A stretch of DNA of 64,000 bases from Pantoea endophytica (GTDB lineage Bacteria; Pseudomonadota; Gammaproteobacteria; Enterobacterales; Enterobacteriaceae). Each line of letters opens with the position of its first letter. Position 1 is the stretch's first letter. The notes beneath the pieces were generated by a model. It had not been told where the DNA came from and made no database searches. It saw only the letters and a program-made list of their open reading frames with translations. This document shows, piece by piece, positions 1 through 9,265 of the stretch. The position numbers and the translations under genes were made by a program. The stretch covers positions 124,001 to 188,000 of the forward strand of contig NZ_PJRT01000007.1 in the NCBI RefSeq assembly GCF_002858935.1. The letters run 5' to 3'.

Positions 1-1023
1 ATGCAGCAAGCGCTCAACCGGCGCCGCCAAACCCACTGACGGTGGTTGCGCTAAGTTATACCAGAGACCGCCCGCTTCATCCATCAGCGACCCAGCGGAA
101 GGCTTTGCGAGCCACATAGGCACAATGTCTAAGTGGAAATGGCTGAAGGTATGGCGGAATGCGGTGAGCTGCTGCGGTTTAACATAAATGCCGCGCTCAG
201 TTAGCCAGTCAGTTAGCGCTTGCTCACTTGTAAACTGCGGGAAGCAGAACAGTCCGCCCCACAGGCCAACCGGCGGGCGCTGCTCTAACCACACGTCATC
301 GCCATCCTGCATCATCAGCATCCAGCCGCTACGTTCTGGCAAAGTCTGTTTGGGTTTCTTACCGGGATACGCCGCCCAGCTGTTATTGGCATAAGCTACG
401 CATCTGCTGTTGAGCGGGCAAATTTCGCATTTAGGGCGTGAGCGAGTACATACTAATGCGCCAAGGTCCATCATTGCCTGATTGAATTGGCTTACGCCTG
501 CCGCTGGCGTCACTTCTTCGCTGATCTGCCATAGCCGTTTTTCAACCTCCTTTTTACCCGGCCAGCCGCCCACCGCGTAGCAGCGCGCCAGCACGCGTTT
601 TACGTTGCCATCCAGAATTGGGAAGTGCAGACCGAGCGAAAGCGATAACACCGCGCCCGCGGTAGAACGGCCAATGCCCGGCAGCGCTGCGACATCGTCG
701 AAGTTTCGCGGGAACTCGCCGCCGTGCTTCTCCACCACCTGTTTCGCGGCTTTGTGCAGATTGCGCGCGCGCGCGTAATAGCCGAGACCGGTCCACAGAT
801 GCAGCACTTCGTCCAGCGGTGCCGCTGCCAGATCGGCCACCGTCGGGAAGCGCGCCATAAAGCGTTCAAAATAAGGAATGACGGTAGCAACCTGGGTTTG
901 CTGCAGCATCACTTCAGAGAGCCATACCTTGTACGGCGTTTTCTCCTGCTGCCACGGCAGGGTTTTGCGACCAAAGCGCTGATACCAATCCAGCACTTGT
1001 TGGGCGAACGTCGGCGCTTGCAT
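1..1023 (-). CDS. mutY: Adenine DNA glycosylase MutY (3' end cut off by window)
   Basis: Base-excision repair glycosylase that removes adenine mispaired with 8-oxoguanine or G. The frame is open from an ATG at 1023 to base 1 with no stop, giving 341 codons against 350 in E. coli, so only about the last ten residues lie outside. Visible motifs are the catalytic Glu in [12 protein letters not shown] (residue 37 from this start), the HhH-GPD segment [12 protein letters not shown], the catalytic Asp in LDGNVKRV, and the 4Fe-4S loop C-x6-C-x2-C-x5-C ([17 protein letters not shown]). The C-terminal part is the NUDIX-like 8-oxoG recognition domain. Two ATGs lie in tandem (1026 and 1023). The second puts the catalytic Glu at the E. 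coli position. It is divergent from trmB. Confidence 0.97.
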   Translation of the reverse strand, partial: MQAPTFAQQVLDWYQRFGRKTLPWQQEKTPYKVWLSEVMLQQTQVATVIPYFERFMARFPTVADLAAAPLDEVLHLWTGLGYYARARNLHKAAKQVVEKHGGEFPRNFDDVAALPGIGRSTAGAVLSLSLGLHFPILDGNVKRVLARCYAVGGWPGKKEVEKRLWQISEEVTPAAGVSQFNQAMMDLGALVCTRSRPKCEICPLNSRCVAYANNSWAAYPGKKPKQTLPERSGWMLMMQDGDDVWLEQRPPVGLWGGLFCFPQFTSEQALTDWLTERGIYVKPQQLTAFRHTFSHFHLDIVPMWLAKPSAGSLMDEAGGLWYNLAQPPSVGLAAPVERLLH

Positions 1024-1114
1024 CATAAGAAGGAAATTTTCCGTGTTTACTCTACAATCAGGCAGGAATTCCAGCACAGAGACCTCAGGGTGTAAACCGG
1101 AACATTGCAAAGGC

Positions 1115-1142
1115 TTGCTTCTGCTTCCTAACTTTGCATAAT
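1115..1142 (+). promoter_or_regulatory. Candidate sigma-70 promoter for trmB-yggL
   Basis: TTGCTT at 1115-1120 and CATAAT at 1137-1142, spaced 16 bases, lie about 40 bases upstream of the trmB ATG in the mutY/trmB divergent gap. Seen by eye only. Confidence 0.35.
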
Positions 1143-1180
1143 GCCCGTTTCCCAGAACAGGCTAACCAGCAGGCTTCAAC

Positions 1181-1900
1181 ATGATTAATGACGTCATCAC
1201 CCCAGAATTTGATGAGAACGGGCGGCCATTACGCCGTATCCGCAGTTTTGTGCGCCGTCAGGGGCGCTTAACGAAAGGACAGCAGCTCGCGCTCGATAAT
1301 TTATGGCCGGAGATGGGCGTGGAGTTCCAGCAGGAGCCGCTGGATCTGGTGACGCTGTTTGGCCGTGACGCGCCGGTAGTGCTGGAGATCGGTTTCGGCA
1401 TGGGCGCCTCGCTGGTGACCATGGCGCAGAACAATCCACATCAGAATTTCCTTGGCCTGGAAGTGCATGCGCCGGGCGTGGGTGCTTGCCTGGCGTCGGC
1501 GAAGGAAGCGGGCGTGAAGAACCTGCGCGTAATGTGTCACGACGCGGTAGAAGTGCTGCAGAAGATGATTCCGGATAACTCGCTGCGCATGGTGCAGCTG
1601 TTCTTCCCGGATCCGTGGCACAAAGCGCGCCATAACAAACGTCGCATCGTACAGGTGCCATTTGCTGAGCTGGTGATGCGCAAATTGAAGCTGGGCGGCG
1701 TATTCCATATGGCGACCGACTGGGAAGCCTACGCCGAACACATGTTAGAAGTGATGAGCAGCATCGACGGATATAAAAATCAGTCGGAAAGTAACAATTA
1801 CGTGCCGCGTCCGGAAACGCGTCCGTTAACCAAGTTTGAGCAGCGCGGGCAGCGACTGGGCCATGGCGTATGGGATCTGATGTTTGAGAGGGTGAAATAA
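1181..1900 (+). CDS. trmB: tRNA (guanine-N7-)-methyltransferase TrmB
   Basis: SAM-dependent enzyme that forms m7G46 in the variable loop of tRNAs. It is 239 residues, the same length as E. coli TrmB, and the N-terminus ([20 protein letters not shown]) aligns from residue 1, which supports this start. The SAM-binding loop [10 protein letters not shown] begins at Glu69. The family signature [15 protein letters not shown] (around residues 141-155) carries the catalytic Asp, and ATDWE follows near residue 180. The last base of its TAA stop is the first base of the yggL ATG, so the two genes are translationally coupled. Confidence 0.98.
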   Translation: MINDVITPEFDENGRPLRRIRSFVRRQGRLTKGQQLALDNLWPEMGVEFQQEPLDLVTLFGRDAPVVLEIGFGMGASLVTMAQNNPHQNFLGLEVHAPGVGACLASAKEAGVKNLRVMCHDAVEVLQKMIPDNSLRMVQLFFPDPWHKARHNKRRIVQVPFAELVMRKLKLGGVFHMATDWEAYAEHMLEVMSSIDGYKNQSESNNYVPRPETRPLTKFEQRGQRLGHGVWDLMFERVK

Positions 1901-2226
1901 TGGCCGTACAGCGTAGCCGTCGTTTGCGTAAAAAACTGCATATTGATGAGTTTCAGGAATTAGGCTTCTCCGTCGCCTGGCGTTTCGCCGAAGGCACCAC
2001 CGAGGAGCAAATCGACGCCACTGTTGATCAGTTCATTAATGAAGTGATCGCGCCGAACGGTCTGGCGTATGACGGCAGCGGTTATCTGGTGTGGGAAGGT
2101 CTGGTGTGCTTGCAGGAAACCGGCAAATGCACCGACGAGCACCGCGAGCTGGTGCGTAAGTGGCTGGAAGCTCATAACCTGACGGATGTGCAGGTGACTG
2201 AACTCTTCGACGTTTGGTGGGACTAA
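1900..2226 (+). CDS. yggL: YggL family 50S ribosome-associated protein
   Basis: Protein of 108 residues, the same length as E. coli YggL (DUF469). The family associates with the large ribosomal subunit, and its exact role is not settled. The basic N-terminus (AVQRSRRLRKKLHIDEF) is followed by an acidic alpha/beta body ending in ELFDVWWD, both family-typical. The start codon overlaps the trmB stop by one base (TAATG), so the two are almost certainly co-transcribed. No cysteine motif or membrane segment is present. Confidence 0.95.
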   Translation: MAVQRSRRLRKKLHIDEFQELGFSVAWRFAEGTTEEQIDATVDQFINEVIAPNGLAYDGSGYLVWEGLVCLQETGKCTDEHRELVRKWLEAHNLTDVQVTELFDVWWD

Positions 2227-2275
2227 AGATCGTATCGGGCTAGCTTACTTGCCCTTTTTGCACCGGGCAGTGCTC

Positions 2276-2309
2276 GCATTCCTCACGTACTTATGTACGC
2301 TGCGGATGC
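2276..2309. repeat. Intergenic stem-loop between yggL and yggN
   Basis: Imperfect inverted repeat with the core CGTAC-TTAT-GTACG at 2286-2299 and partly matching flanks (GCATTCC and GCGGATGC). It looks like one of the dispersed palindromic intergenic elements of enterobacteria and may act as a 3' RNA stability element for trmB-yggL. The segment 2235-2260 before it has a short GGGC/GCCC stem and a T5 run, a weak terminator at best. Confidence 0.45.
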
Positions 2310-2382
2310 TGCGCGCTGGCCGCCACAAAAATGGCTGCGACGCTCAACCCCCGACCTTTCAGCGCGAAAAAAGGAAGATTTC

Positions 2383-3099
2383 ATGGTTCGTAAGGCACTT
2401 ATCGCCGCGCTGCTGCTGGCGGCAACTCAGGCTCAGGCTGCATACGAGTGCAGCGTCAAGCCACAGGATGATGTGATCATTAAACCGCAGAGCGTGCAGG
2501 TGGTGGGAACCAACGGCAACCTCGAAATCACTCCGCAGGGTGACGTGCAGTTTAATGGCCAGAAGGTCAACGTTGATAACGCCGCGCGCCAGAAAGCCAT
2601 CGACTACCAGACCGCGCTGCGTCGCGATTTGCCGTGGATCGATAGCGGCGCAACCTCGCGTCTGGAACGCAGCCGCGTGGCGCTGGATAAAGTGATTGTC
2701 GAAAAGCTCGGCGCGAACAGCAATGTGCGTAATCGTCTCACCAAACTGGATGGCCAGCTCAAGCAACAAATGAACCGCATTATTGAGCATCGTCCAGACG
2801 GACTGACGTTCCATCATCAGGCTATCGATCAGGTGCGCGCGGAAGGCGAGAAGCTGGTGCAGAGCACGCTAGGCGGCATCATGCAGGATAGTCTCAACGA
2901 AATGGGCAGCAGCCAGGCGGCGAGTGGCAGCAATCCACTGCAGGCCATTATGGGCAACCTTGGCGGTTTACAACAGTCGGTGCAGGCGGAGTGGAATAAG
3001 CAGGAGCAGGATTTCCAGAACTTCGGCCACGAAGTATGCAACCGCGTAACCGTGCTGGAAGAGCAGCGCAAAGGACTGATGCAGAACGTTAAAAGCTAA
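2383..3099 (+). CDS. yggN: YggN family periplasmic protein (DUF2884)
   Basis: Protein of 238 residues, E. coli YggN being 239. The function is unknown. The frame is open further upstream, but the ATG at 2383 is chosen because it is preceded by AAGGAAGA and begins a classical signal peptide (MVRKALIAALLLAATQAQA, cleavage before AYECSV). The mature part has one early Cys in AYECSV and one late Cys in HEVCNRV, so a disulphide is possible in the periplasm. A long mid-section is predicted helical (KLDGQLKQQMNRIIEH). A strong terminator follows directly. Confidence 0.93.
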   Translation: MVRKALIAALLLAATQAQAAYECSVKPQDDVIIKPQSVQVVGTNGNLEITPQGDVQFNGQKVNVDNAARQKAIDYQTALRRDLPWIDSGATSRLERSRVALDKVIVEKLGANSNVRNRLTKLDGQLKQQMNRIIEHRPDGLTFHHQAIDQVRAEGEKLVQSTLGGIMQDSLNEMGSSQAASGSNPLQAIMGNLGGLQQSVQAEWNKQEQDFQNFGHEVCNRVTVLEEQRKGLMQNVKS

Positions 3100-3118
3100 T
3101 GATTTGCTTCAGCTAACA

Positions 3119-3147
3119 AAGCCAGCCCAGTCCCGGCTGGCTTTTTG
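3119..3147 (+). terminator. Rho-independent terminator of yggN
   Basis: Perfect 9-bp stem AAGCCAGCC/GGCTGGCTT (3119-3127 with 3135-3143), loop of 7, then a T run (3142-3146). Confidence 0.9.
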
Positions 3148-3275
3148 CTTTTAAGATGCACTGCATTTAAGAACCTTAGATTCGGGACGAATCTGATAAC
3201 CGTAAAAACACCAAAATAATAAAGATGAAAGTGAGTTAGCAACTCATTGAAATCATTTATTTTTAAGGAGTTTTT

Positions 3276-5039
3276 ATGTTATTTTTTAACGCCTCTGCTT
3301 CCAGTAATACCCCTTCACCTCACACCGTGCATATTCAATCCGACTGGTATAACGATGCGCAGAAGCGATGGGAAGGCAGTGCGCATTCGCCAGATACCGT
3401 TGCAGTCATCATCATGGTCAATGGTAAAAACCCAATAAGTGTGCCAGTGAGTGGCGGCCGTTTTTCCTGGACGCCTTCTCAACCCATGCCTGACGGTGAA
3501 CATGTGCTGACCTTTGTTGCCGTTGATCGCGCTAATAACCAAAGTGATATCGTTTCGGTCAATTACAACATTGATACTATCGCGCCTGACAAGCCGCAAA
3601 TTACTGCAATCGAAGACTATGCAGCGGGTGGAATACATAACGGCAATAGCATTAAGCGACATGGTTACACCAACGACGCAAATCCTGTCGTGCGCGGCGA
3701 GGCAGAAGCAAATAGCCTGGTATATATCTACAACAAAAACAGCAAAACGCCCCTGGCTTCGGTAACCGCTAATCAGCATGGCAAATGGGAGGTGGAAGTG
3801 AACCTGCCTAACGACGGTGCATATGAGTTGAGTGCCGTGGCAGAAGACCGGGCAAATAATCGCAGCCAGCCATCGCTAAAGTGGCCATTTCAGCTTGATA
3901 CCGAGAAACCGGATAGCGCCACCATCAATTACTTTGAGGATGATGTTGGTTTGTATCGCGGACAGTTTGATCTCATCCGGGCCACTGACGATCGCCGCCC
4001 TGAGCTGTATGGCACTGGCGACCCTAATGAATATGTACGCGTTCAATACGCCAGCAAAAACGGCAGTTGGGTAACAACCGCGACCGTTGCGGTAGACAGT
4101 GATGGCACCTGGCTGTGGACTCCTCCGCAAAATCTCTCCGATGGTGAATGGAATTTTCGCGTACGTAACATTGATCATGCTGGCAACGTCAGTAAATGGA
4201 GCAGCACCGTCACGCTGCTGATTGATACCACAACAATTCAGCCCCTCATTATGCAGGTGCTCGATGATAGGGGACCCATTGAATCGGTATTGCCAGGGCA
4301 AAATACCGACGATGCACGTCTGGATTTTATCGGTAAGGCCGAAGTTAACAGCCTGGTGATTCTGTATCAGGATGGTACGGCGGTGGGATCGGCTTATGCA
4401 AATAGTCAGGGTGACTGGAGAATGACTCCGCAGCAAGATATGCGTGCAGGGCTGAATAATTTTGGTGTGAAGGCGATAGATGAAGCAGGGAATGAAAGTT
4501 CCTACTCTGCAAATTATCCGGTGAGATTCATCCCGTCACCCCAATATCAAGCCAATTATGAAAGTGAATCAAGAGATGATGGGAATGGGACGAGCTATTT
4601 GCCCATCCCAGGAGAACGCCACATTTATGATGTCGCGAGCTGGTTAAATACTTATCCGTCTCATTATCTGGTGAAAGCGGCAAATATTATTTTTTCGGGT
4701 GAAAACCAGATAATTGATTTTGCTGCGCTAAGTGCACGTGTGGAAGGTTTGCAGAAAATAGATATAAGTGGCAAAGGTAATAATCTGCTTAATCTCGATC
4801 TGCACTCGTTACTGAATGAAGGCGGTGAGGGGCTATTTATTAACGACGATAGTCAGCAATTGATGATTGATGGCGACATGGGCGACCGCATCACGCTTGA
4901 TCGCACGCAATTCAGCGACGGCTGGTTAACTTCGCAGAATAAAGTCCAGATCGGCGGGGAAAACTGGACACTGTTAACCCATAGCCAGGCGCATTACACA
5001 CTGTTAGTGAATCAGGAAATTGAAATTACTTACGGCTAA
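3276..5039 (+). CDS. Ig-like repeat protein, probable orphan type I secretion substrate
   Basis: 587-residue protein with no signal peptide, starting at an ATG preceded by TAAGGAG. It has about four bacterial Ig-like modules of roughly 100 residues, each with the hallmark W-x-W or G-x-W turn, an L-x-x-G-E/A-x-x-L strand and an A-x-D-x-A-x-N motif (for example FVAVDRANNQS, AVAEDRANNRS, VRNIDHAGNVS, VKAIDEAGNES). They occupy about residues 30-430. Residues about 450-587 form a different C-terminal domain with FAALSARVEGLQKIDIS, GDMGDRITL and a closing LLVNQEIEITYG. This resembles the terminal region of large T1SS adhesins that carries the uncleaved secretion signal. No exporter lies beside it. 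The nearest is the TolC/ABC/HlyD set at 37209-42051. In E. coli this slot, between yggN and hemW, holds ansB and yggM. Function beyond probable surface or biofilm adhesion is not known. Confidence 0.75.
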   Translation: MLFFNASASSNTPSPHTVHIQSDWYNDAQKRWEGSAHSPDTVAVIIMVNGKNPISVPVSGGRFSWTPSQPMPDGEHVLTFVAVDRANNQSDIVSVNYNIDTIAPDKPQITAIEDYAAGGIHNGNSIKRHGYTNDANPVVRGEAEANSLVYIYNKNSKTPLASVTANQHGKWEVEVNLPNDGAYELSAVAEDRANNRSQPSLKWPFQLDTEKPDSATINYFEDDVGLYRGQFDLIRATDDRRPELYGTGDPNEYVRVQYASKNGSWVTTATVAVDSDGTWLWTPPQNLSDGEWNFRVRNIDHAGNVSKWSSTVTLLIDTTTIQPLIMQVLDDRGPIESVLPGQNTDDARLDFIGKAEVNSLVILYQDGTAVGSAYANSQGDWRMTPQQDMRAGLNNFGVKAIDEAGNESSYSANYPVRFIPSPQYQANYESESRDDGNGTSYLPIPGERHIYDVASWLNTYPSHYLVKAANIIFSGENQIIDFAALSARVEGLQKIDISGKGNNLLNLDLHSLLNEGGEGLFINDDSQQLMIDGDMGDRITLDRTQFSDGWLTSQNKVQIGGENWTLLTHSQAHYTLLVNQEIEITYG

Positions 5040-5044
5040 TACGC

Positions 5045-5077
5045 AAAAAAGATGCCCGGTATAAGCCGGGCATTTTT
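5045..5077. terminator. Bidirectional terminator between the Ig-like gene and hemW
   Basis: Stem ATGCCCGG/CCGGGCAT (5052-5059 with 5066-5073), followed by T5 on the + strand and preceded by A6 (5045-5050), which serves as the U tract for the leftward hemW transcript. Confidence 0.88.
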
Positions 5078-5079
5078 CA

Positions 5080-6231
5080 TTACTCTTCCGTCAGGAACAG
5101 TTCCAGCAGCGAGTTCAGGAACAGTTTGCCTTTCTCAGTGATCTGCCAGCTCTCCGTGGTTTCCTCCACGTATCCTGCACTTATCGCCGCATCGATTTGC
5201 GGGCGAATCACCTGCTCATCCATGCCGGTATAGCGGCGGAAATCGGCGCGCGGTGCGGCTTCCAGCAGACGAAAACGGTTCATAAAGAACTCGAACGGCT
5301 TGTCGTTCTCGGCCACGACGTGCTGCTTATCGAGATAGTTGCCTTTCATAAAGCCGCGCGGATGACGGGTTTTCACCGTGCGCACGATGCGACCATCGGC
5401 TTGCGTCAGCTTACCGTGGGCACCACAGCCAATCCCGAGGTAATCCCCGAAGCGCCAATAGTTGAGATTGTGCTCGCAGCGATAACCCGGTTTGGCATAC
5501 GCCGAGGTTTCATATTGCTGATAACCTGCGGCGCTCAGCAGTTGATGACCTTGCTCAAAAATATCCCACAGCGCATCGTCATCAGGCAGTTTTGGCGGGC
5601 GCGAACCGAATAAGGTGTTCGGCTCAATCGTCAACTGATACCACGATAGATGCGGCGGATTAAGCGCAATCGCCTGGCGCAGATCATCCAGCGCTTCCTC
5701 CAGTGACTGATCCGGTAAGCCGTGCATCAGGTCGAGGTTAAAACTGCGCAGGCCTAATCCTTCCGCCAGCTGTGCCGCGCGCACGGCTTCTTCCGGCCCG
5801 TGAATGCGGCCTAAACGCGCCAGCTTCTGTGGACTGAAACTCTGCACGCCAATCGAAATACGGTTGATGCCGGCTTTCTGGTAGGCGCTAAAGCGATCGG
5901 CTTCAACGGTGCCTGGATTGGCTTCCATGGTGATTTCCGCATCGGCCGCCAGCGGCAAACGCGCACGCACGCCGTCCATCAGCATCTGCATCGCATTGCT
6001 GCTCAACAGGCTTGGCGTGCCGCCGCCGATGAAAATCGTGCGCACTTCACGGCCGCCGGTCAGCGGTAAATCCTGTTCGAGATCGTTGAGCAGGTGCTGT
6101 ACATACTCAATGTGCGGCACCTCGCCTTTTAACGCGTGAGAGTTGAAATCACAGTACGGACACTTCTGCACACACCACGGAATATGGATGTACAGGCTTA
6201 ATGGCGGCAACGTAGGTGAAAACTCAGGCAT
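5080..6231 (-). CDS. hemW: Heme chaperone HemW (radical SAM)
   Basis: 383-residue cytosolic radical-SAM protein (E. coli HemW 378). Earlier annotations call it oxygen-independent coproporphyrinogen oxidase-like. The current view of the family is a heme-binding chaperone. The 4Fe-4S motif C-x3-C-x2-C is CVQKCPYC at residues 20-27. [11 protein letters not shown] is the SAM-binding GGGTP loop, and the HemW C-terminal domain ends in LLELFLTEE. The last four codons of rdgB overlap its start region (hemW ATG at 6231, rdgB stop at 6224), giving an 8-base overlap and tight coupling. Confidence 0.97.
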   Translation of the reverse strand: MPEFSPTLPPLSLYIHIPWCVQKCPYCDFNSHALKGEVPHIEYVQHLLNDLEQDLPLTGGREVRTIFIGGGTPSLLSSNAMQMLMDGVRARLPLAADAEITMEANPGTVEADRFSAYQKAGINRISIGVQSFSPQKLARLGRIHGPEEAVRAAQLAEGLGLRSFNLDLMHGLPDQSLEEALDDLRQAIALNPPHLSWYQLTIEPNTLFGSRPPKLPDDDALWDIFEQGHQLLSAAGYQQYETSAYAKPGYRCEHNLNYWRFGDYLGIGCGAHGKLTQADGRIVRTVKTRHPRGFMKGNYLDKQHVVAENDKPFEFFMNRFRLLEAAPRADFRRYTGMDEQVIRPQIDAAISAGYVEETTESWQITEKGKLFLNSLLELFLTEE

Positions 6232-6817
6232 TGCGCATCGCTTCCAGCAGCAGCGTCAATGCTTTACCACGGTGAGAGACGGCGCGCTTTTCGTCTTTAC
6301 TCAGCTCTGCCGCCGTTTTACCCAATTCAGGGACATAAAAGATGGGATCGTAACCAAAACCGCCTGCGCCCGCTGCCGCGCGGGTGATTTCCCCGGCCCA
6401 GCTACCGTGGAACACCAGCGGCGTGGGATCGGCGGCGTGACGCAGGTAAACCAGCACGCAGTGGAACTGCGCCTGACGTTTGCCATCCGGCACGTTTTCC
6501 AGCGCCACCAGCAGCTTGTCCAGATTCTGCTGGTCGCTGGCATCAACGCCCGCATAGCGCGCGGAGTAAATGCCCGGCGCGCCGCCCAGCGCATCAACCG
6601 CCAGACCGGAATCGTCGGCAATCGCTGGCAAACCGGTAATCTCAGCCGCATGACGCGCTTTCAGGATGGCGTTTTCGATGAAAGTCAGGCCGGTTTCTTC
6701 GGCCGAATCAACGCCGAGTTCGGTTTGCGCCACAATATCAAGTCCGAAGGCCGCTAACAGATCGGCCAGTTCGCGGACTTTGCCGGGATTTCCGGTCGCG
6801 AGTACAACTTTTTGCAT
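6224..6817 (-). CDS. rdgB: XTP/dITP pyrophosphatase RdgB
   Basis: House-cleaning nucleotide pyrophosphatase that hydrolyses dITP, dXTP and ITP to monophosphates and so keeps damaged purines out of DNA. It is 197 residues, the same length as in E. coli. Visible motifs are the substrate loop TGNPGK at residues 8-13, the catalytic [17 protein letters not shown] segment (Asp near 69), GYDPIF, and the C-terminal SHRGKAL. It is third in the yggS-yggT-rdgB-hemW leftward cluster. Confidence 0.97.
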   Translation of the reverse strand: MQKVVLATGNPGKVRELADLLAAFGLDIVAQTELGVDSAEETGLTFIENAILKARHAAEITGLPAIADDSGLAVDALGGAPGIYSARYAGVDASDQQNLDKLLVALENVPDGKRQAQFHCVLVYLRHAADPTPLVFHGSWAGEITRAAAGAGGFGYDPIFYVPELGKTAAELSKDEKRAVSHRGKALTLLLEAMRNA

Positions 6818-6837
6818 AACAGTTCCAGATAGACGAA

Positions 6838-7392
6838 TTACAGCAAATACCAGAGACCTGGGAACAGGTCCATGCCGAGGAAATTCAGCGCGTACAGCAC
6901 CAGAATCACAATCATGGCAGAGAAATCGATACCGCCCATCGCCGGCAGAATACGGCGAATCGGTGACATCAGCGGTTCAGTCAGCTGCATCAGAACCTGA
7001 TCCACCGGGCCGCGACCCTGGCTGATCCAGCTCATCAGCGAACGAATGATGATCACCCAGAACACCAGATAACCGGCGGACTTCACCAGCGACAGCAGGC
7101 CAACCAGCAGGTTGGTGGGATCAACGGAGAACACGCCGACCTGAATCAGCAGCAGGATCGGATATTTCAGCGTGGTCAGCACAAAGGCCAGCAGCAGCGA
7201 TGCGGTATCAATCGGGCCAATGGCCGGGATGACGCGGCGCAGCGGCTTGATAATCGGTTGGGTGATCTTCACGACAAACTGCGCCAGCGGGTTGTAGAAG
7301 TCACAGCGCGACCACTGCATCCAGATGCGCAGCAGCAGCACCATCACGTACAAATCGATCAGCGTTTTGACTAAAAACGTCAGTGTTAACAT
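6838..7392 (-). CDS. yggT: YggT family inner-membrane protein
   Basis: Integral membrane protein of 184 residues with two YGGT repeats. Each repeat carries an [13 protein letters not shown] or MSWISQGR helix followed by a P-x-R-R-x-x-P-A-x-G motif ([13 protein letters not shown] and [13 protein letters not shown]). Four to five hydrophobic helices are visible. The family has been linked to osmotic-stress tolerance, but no mechanism is known. A TTG in frame twelve bases earlier is not used here. The ATG at 7392 sits behind GAGGAACC and gives the E. coli-like N-terminus ([11 protein letters not shown]). It lies immediately downstream of yggS. Confidence 0.93.
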   Translation of the reverse strand: MLTLTFLVKTLIDLYVMVLLLRIWMQWSRCDFYNPLAQFVVKITQPIIKPLRRVIPAIGPIDTASLLLAFVLTTLKYPILLLIQVGVFSVDPTNLLVGLLSLVKSAGYLVFWVIIIRSLMSWISQGRGPVDQVLMQLTEPLMSPIRRILPAMGGIDFSAMIVILVLYALNFLGMDLFPGLWYLL

Positions 7393-7404
7393 GAGGTTCC
7401 TCAA

Positions 7405-8112
7405 TTATTGTTGTGAAGGTCGCGCATAATCCCGCGCGCCAAAAACGGCGGTGCCAATACGCACCATGGTGCTGCCCGCGGCGATTGCCGCGTCCATATC
7501 GTCGCTCATTCCCAGAGAAAGCGTATCGACGTCAGGATAGTCCTGTTTTAAGGTTTGAAACGCGGCGGCCATCTGCTGACACACCGCCAGTTGCCGTGCG
7601 TATTCTGACTCTGGCGCCGGAATCGCCATCAGCCCACGCAAGCGCAAATTCGGCAGTGCGGCGATCTGCTGCGCCAGCTCCGGCAACGCCTCCAGCATGA
7701 TGCCAGATTTGCTGTTCTCGTCACTGATATTTACCTGAATTAACACGTTGAGCGGCGGCAACGACGCCGGGCGCTGATCGTTTAGACGCTGCGCGATGCG
7801 CTGGCGGTCCACGGTGTGGCACCAGGCGAAGTTTTCCGCCACCAGACGGCTTTTATTGGATTGCAGCGGGCCGATAAAGTGCCATTGCAAATCAGGATGT
7901 GCGGCCAGCTCAGCCACTTTTTCAACCCCTTCCTGCACGTAATTCTCACCGAACGCGTGTTGTCCAGCGGCAATGGCTTCTGCGACCGCGCTCGCAGGTT
8001 TGGTTTTGCTTACTGCAAGCAGCGTAATTTCTTCTGGCGCGCGGCCGCAACGTGCGGCGGCGGCGGCGATACGCTCACGCACTTGCTGTAAGTTGTGCTC
8101 AATGGAAGTCAT
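7405..8112 (-). CDS. yggS: Pyridoxal phosphate homeostasis protein YggS
   Basis: PLP-binding fold-type III protein of 235 residues (PLPBP/PROSC family). It buffers free PLP and affects amino-acid and keto-acid pools. The PLP lysine is Lys36 in LLAVSKTKP. Other family segments are HFIGPLQSNK and LSLGMSDDMDAAI, plus the phosphate-binding GSTMVRIGTAVFG near the C-terminus. It heads the yggS-yggT-rdgB-hemW run and is divergent from the PilT-like gene, with only 16 bases between the two starts. Confidence 0.97.
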   Translation of the reverse strand: MTSIEHNLQQVRERIAAAAARCGRAPEEITLLAVSKTKPASAVAEAIAAGQHAFGENYVQEGVEKVAELAAHPDLQWHFIGPLQSNKSRLVAENFAWCHTVDRQRIAQRLNDQRPASLPPLNVLIQVNISDENSKSGIMLEALPELAQQIAALPNLRLRGLMAIPAPESEYARQLAVCQQMAAAFQTLKQDYPDVDTLSLGMSDDMDAAIAAGSTMVRIGTAVFGARDYARPSQQ

Positions 8113-8128
8113 AGTCAGGAGAAGCTAA

Positions 8129-9121
8129 ATGGAGTTGGATGAAATAGTGGCCCTTAGTGTAAAGCATAACGCCGCCGATCTGCACCTTTGCAGCGGACAT
8201 TTGCCGCACTGGCGGCGACAAGGCGTGCTGGAGCCGATTCCGCAGCAGAGCGCGCTGGATGGCGGCTGGCTGGAAGCCTTTATGCAGCAGTGGCTCACGG
8301 CGTCGCAGCAGGCCGAGCTGGAGGAGAACGGCCACGTTGACTTCGCTATTACGCTTGCCAGCGGCATACGGCTGCGCGCCAACCTGTTTATGCAGCGTCA
8401 CGGCTTATCGCTGGCGCTGCGGCTGATTGCCAGCCAGGCGCCCGATCTCAGCAGCCTGCATCTGCCCGAGGTGGTGAGCCAGCTATTACAGCTGGAAGAG
8501 GGGCTGATTTTAATTACCGGCGCCACCGGCAGCGGCAAATCCACCACGCTGGCGGCGATGGTGGATTGTCTGAATCGTCAGCAGGCGCGGCACATTCTGA
8601 CGCTGGAAGATCCGATTGAGTTTGTGCATCGCAGCCAGCGCTCGCTGATTCAACAGCGCGAAGTAGGTGCGCACTGTGCCTCGTTTCAACACGGGCTGAA
8701 AGCCGCGCTGCGTGAAGATCCTGATGTGATTCTGCTCGGCGAACTGCGCGACAGCGAAACCATCCGCCTGGCGCTCACTGCAGCAGAAACTGGGCATCTG
8801 GTGCTGGCCACGCTCCATACGCGCGGCGCAACCCAGGCGGTTGATCGGCTGGTGGATGTCTTTCCCGCTGAGGAGAAAAACCTGGTGCGCACTCAATTAG
8901 CGGGCAGCCTGAAAGCGGTGCTGGCGCAACGTTTAGTGCCGGCAAAAGCGGGCGGGCGCATCGGCTTGTTTGAAGTGTTGGTGGCGACGCCGGCGGTGGC
9001 GAACCTGATCCGCGAAGGCAAGATGCATCAGTTGCCTGGCGTTTTGCAAACCGGCGCGCAGGCGGGCATGCAAACCTTTGCGCAGAGCGAGCAGGGGCGT
9101 CAGGCGGCGGGGATGATTTGA
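8129..9121 (+). CDS. yggR: PilT-like type IV pilus twitching ATPase (YggR)
   Basis: 330-residue secretion/retraction ATPase of the GspE/PilT superfamily. It has an N-terminal PAS-like domain, then Walker A GATGSGKST at residues 131-139, the Asp box LTLEDPIEF, Walker B DPDVILLGELRD, and the His box TGHLVLATLHTRGATQAVD. The sequence is complete through the C-terminal helices. PilT proteins power pilus retraction. No pilus structural genes are in this window, and the E. coli homologue at the same position is also an orphan, so the role here is uncertain. Confidence 0.92.
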   Translation: MELDEIVALSVKHNAADLHLCSGHLPHWRRQGVLEPIPQQSALDGGWLEAFMQQWLTASQQAELEENGHVDFAITLASGIRLRANLFMQRHGLSLALRLIASQAPDLSSLHLPEVVSQLLQLEEGLILITGATGSGKSTTLAAMVDCLNRQQARHILTLEDPIEFVHRSQRSLIQQREVGAHCASFQHGLKAALREDPDVILLGELRDSETIRLALTAAETGHLVLATLHTRGATQAVDRLVDVFPAEEKNLVRTQLAGSLKAVLAQRLVPAKAGGRIGLFEVLVATPAVANLIREGKMHQLPGVLQTGAQAGMQTFAQSEQGRQAAGMI

Positions 9122-9163
9122 AGAGAGCCAGATAGGCGCTCAAAGGCGGAAAACCAACCCATT

Positions 9164-9241
9164 GTAGCGGCGCGATTCATCGCGCATGTTTATACCGCTG
9201 CCCTGCTCATCCCTGGCAATGCGCAATAAATGCGCCGCTAC
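9164..9241. repeat. Dispersed palindromic repeat, copy pair 1
   Basis: Two inverted copies of a 21-22 base unit beginning GTAGCGGCGC, at 9164-9185 (+) and 9221-9241 (-), face each other in the gap between yggR and ruvX. The same unit occurs at 60537-60595 in the opposite arrangement, so it is a dispersed element and not a local terminator alone. Confidence 0.8.
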
Positions 9242-9265
9242 GCCATGTGCCAGATCTGGATGGCT

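Noticed and set aside
188..394. 68-codon plus-strand frame inside mutY
   Set aside because: Antisense shadow of the well-supported MutY coding frame.
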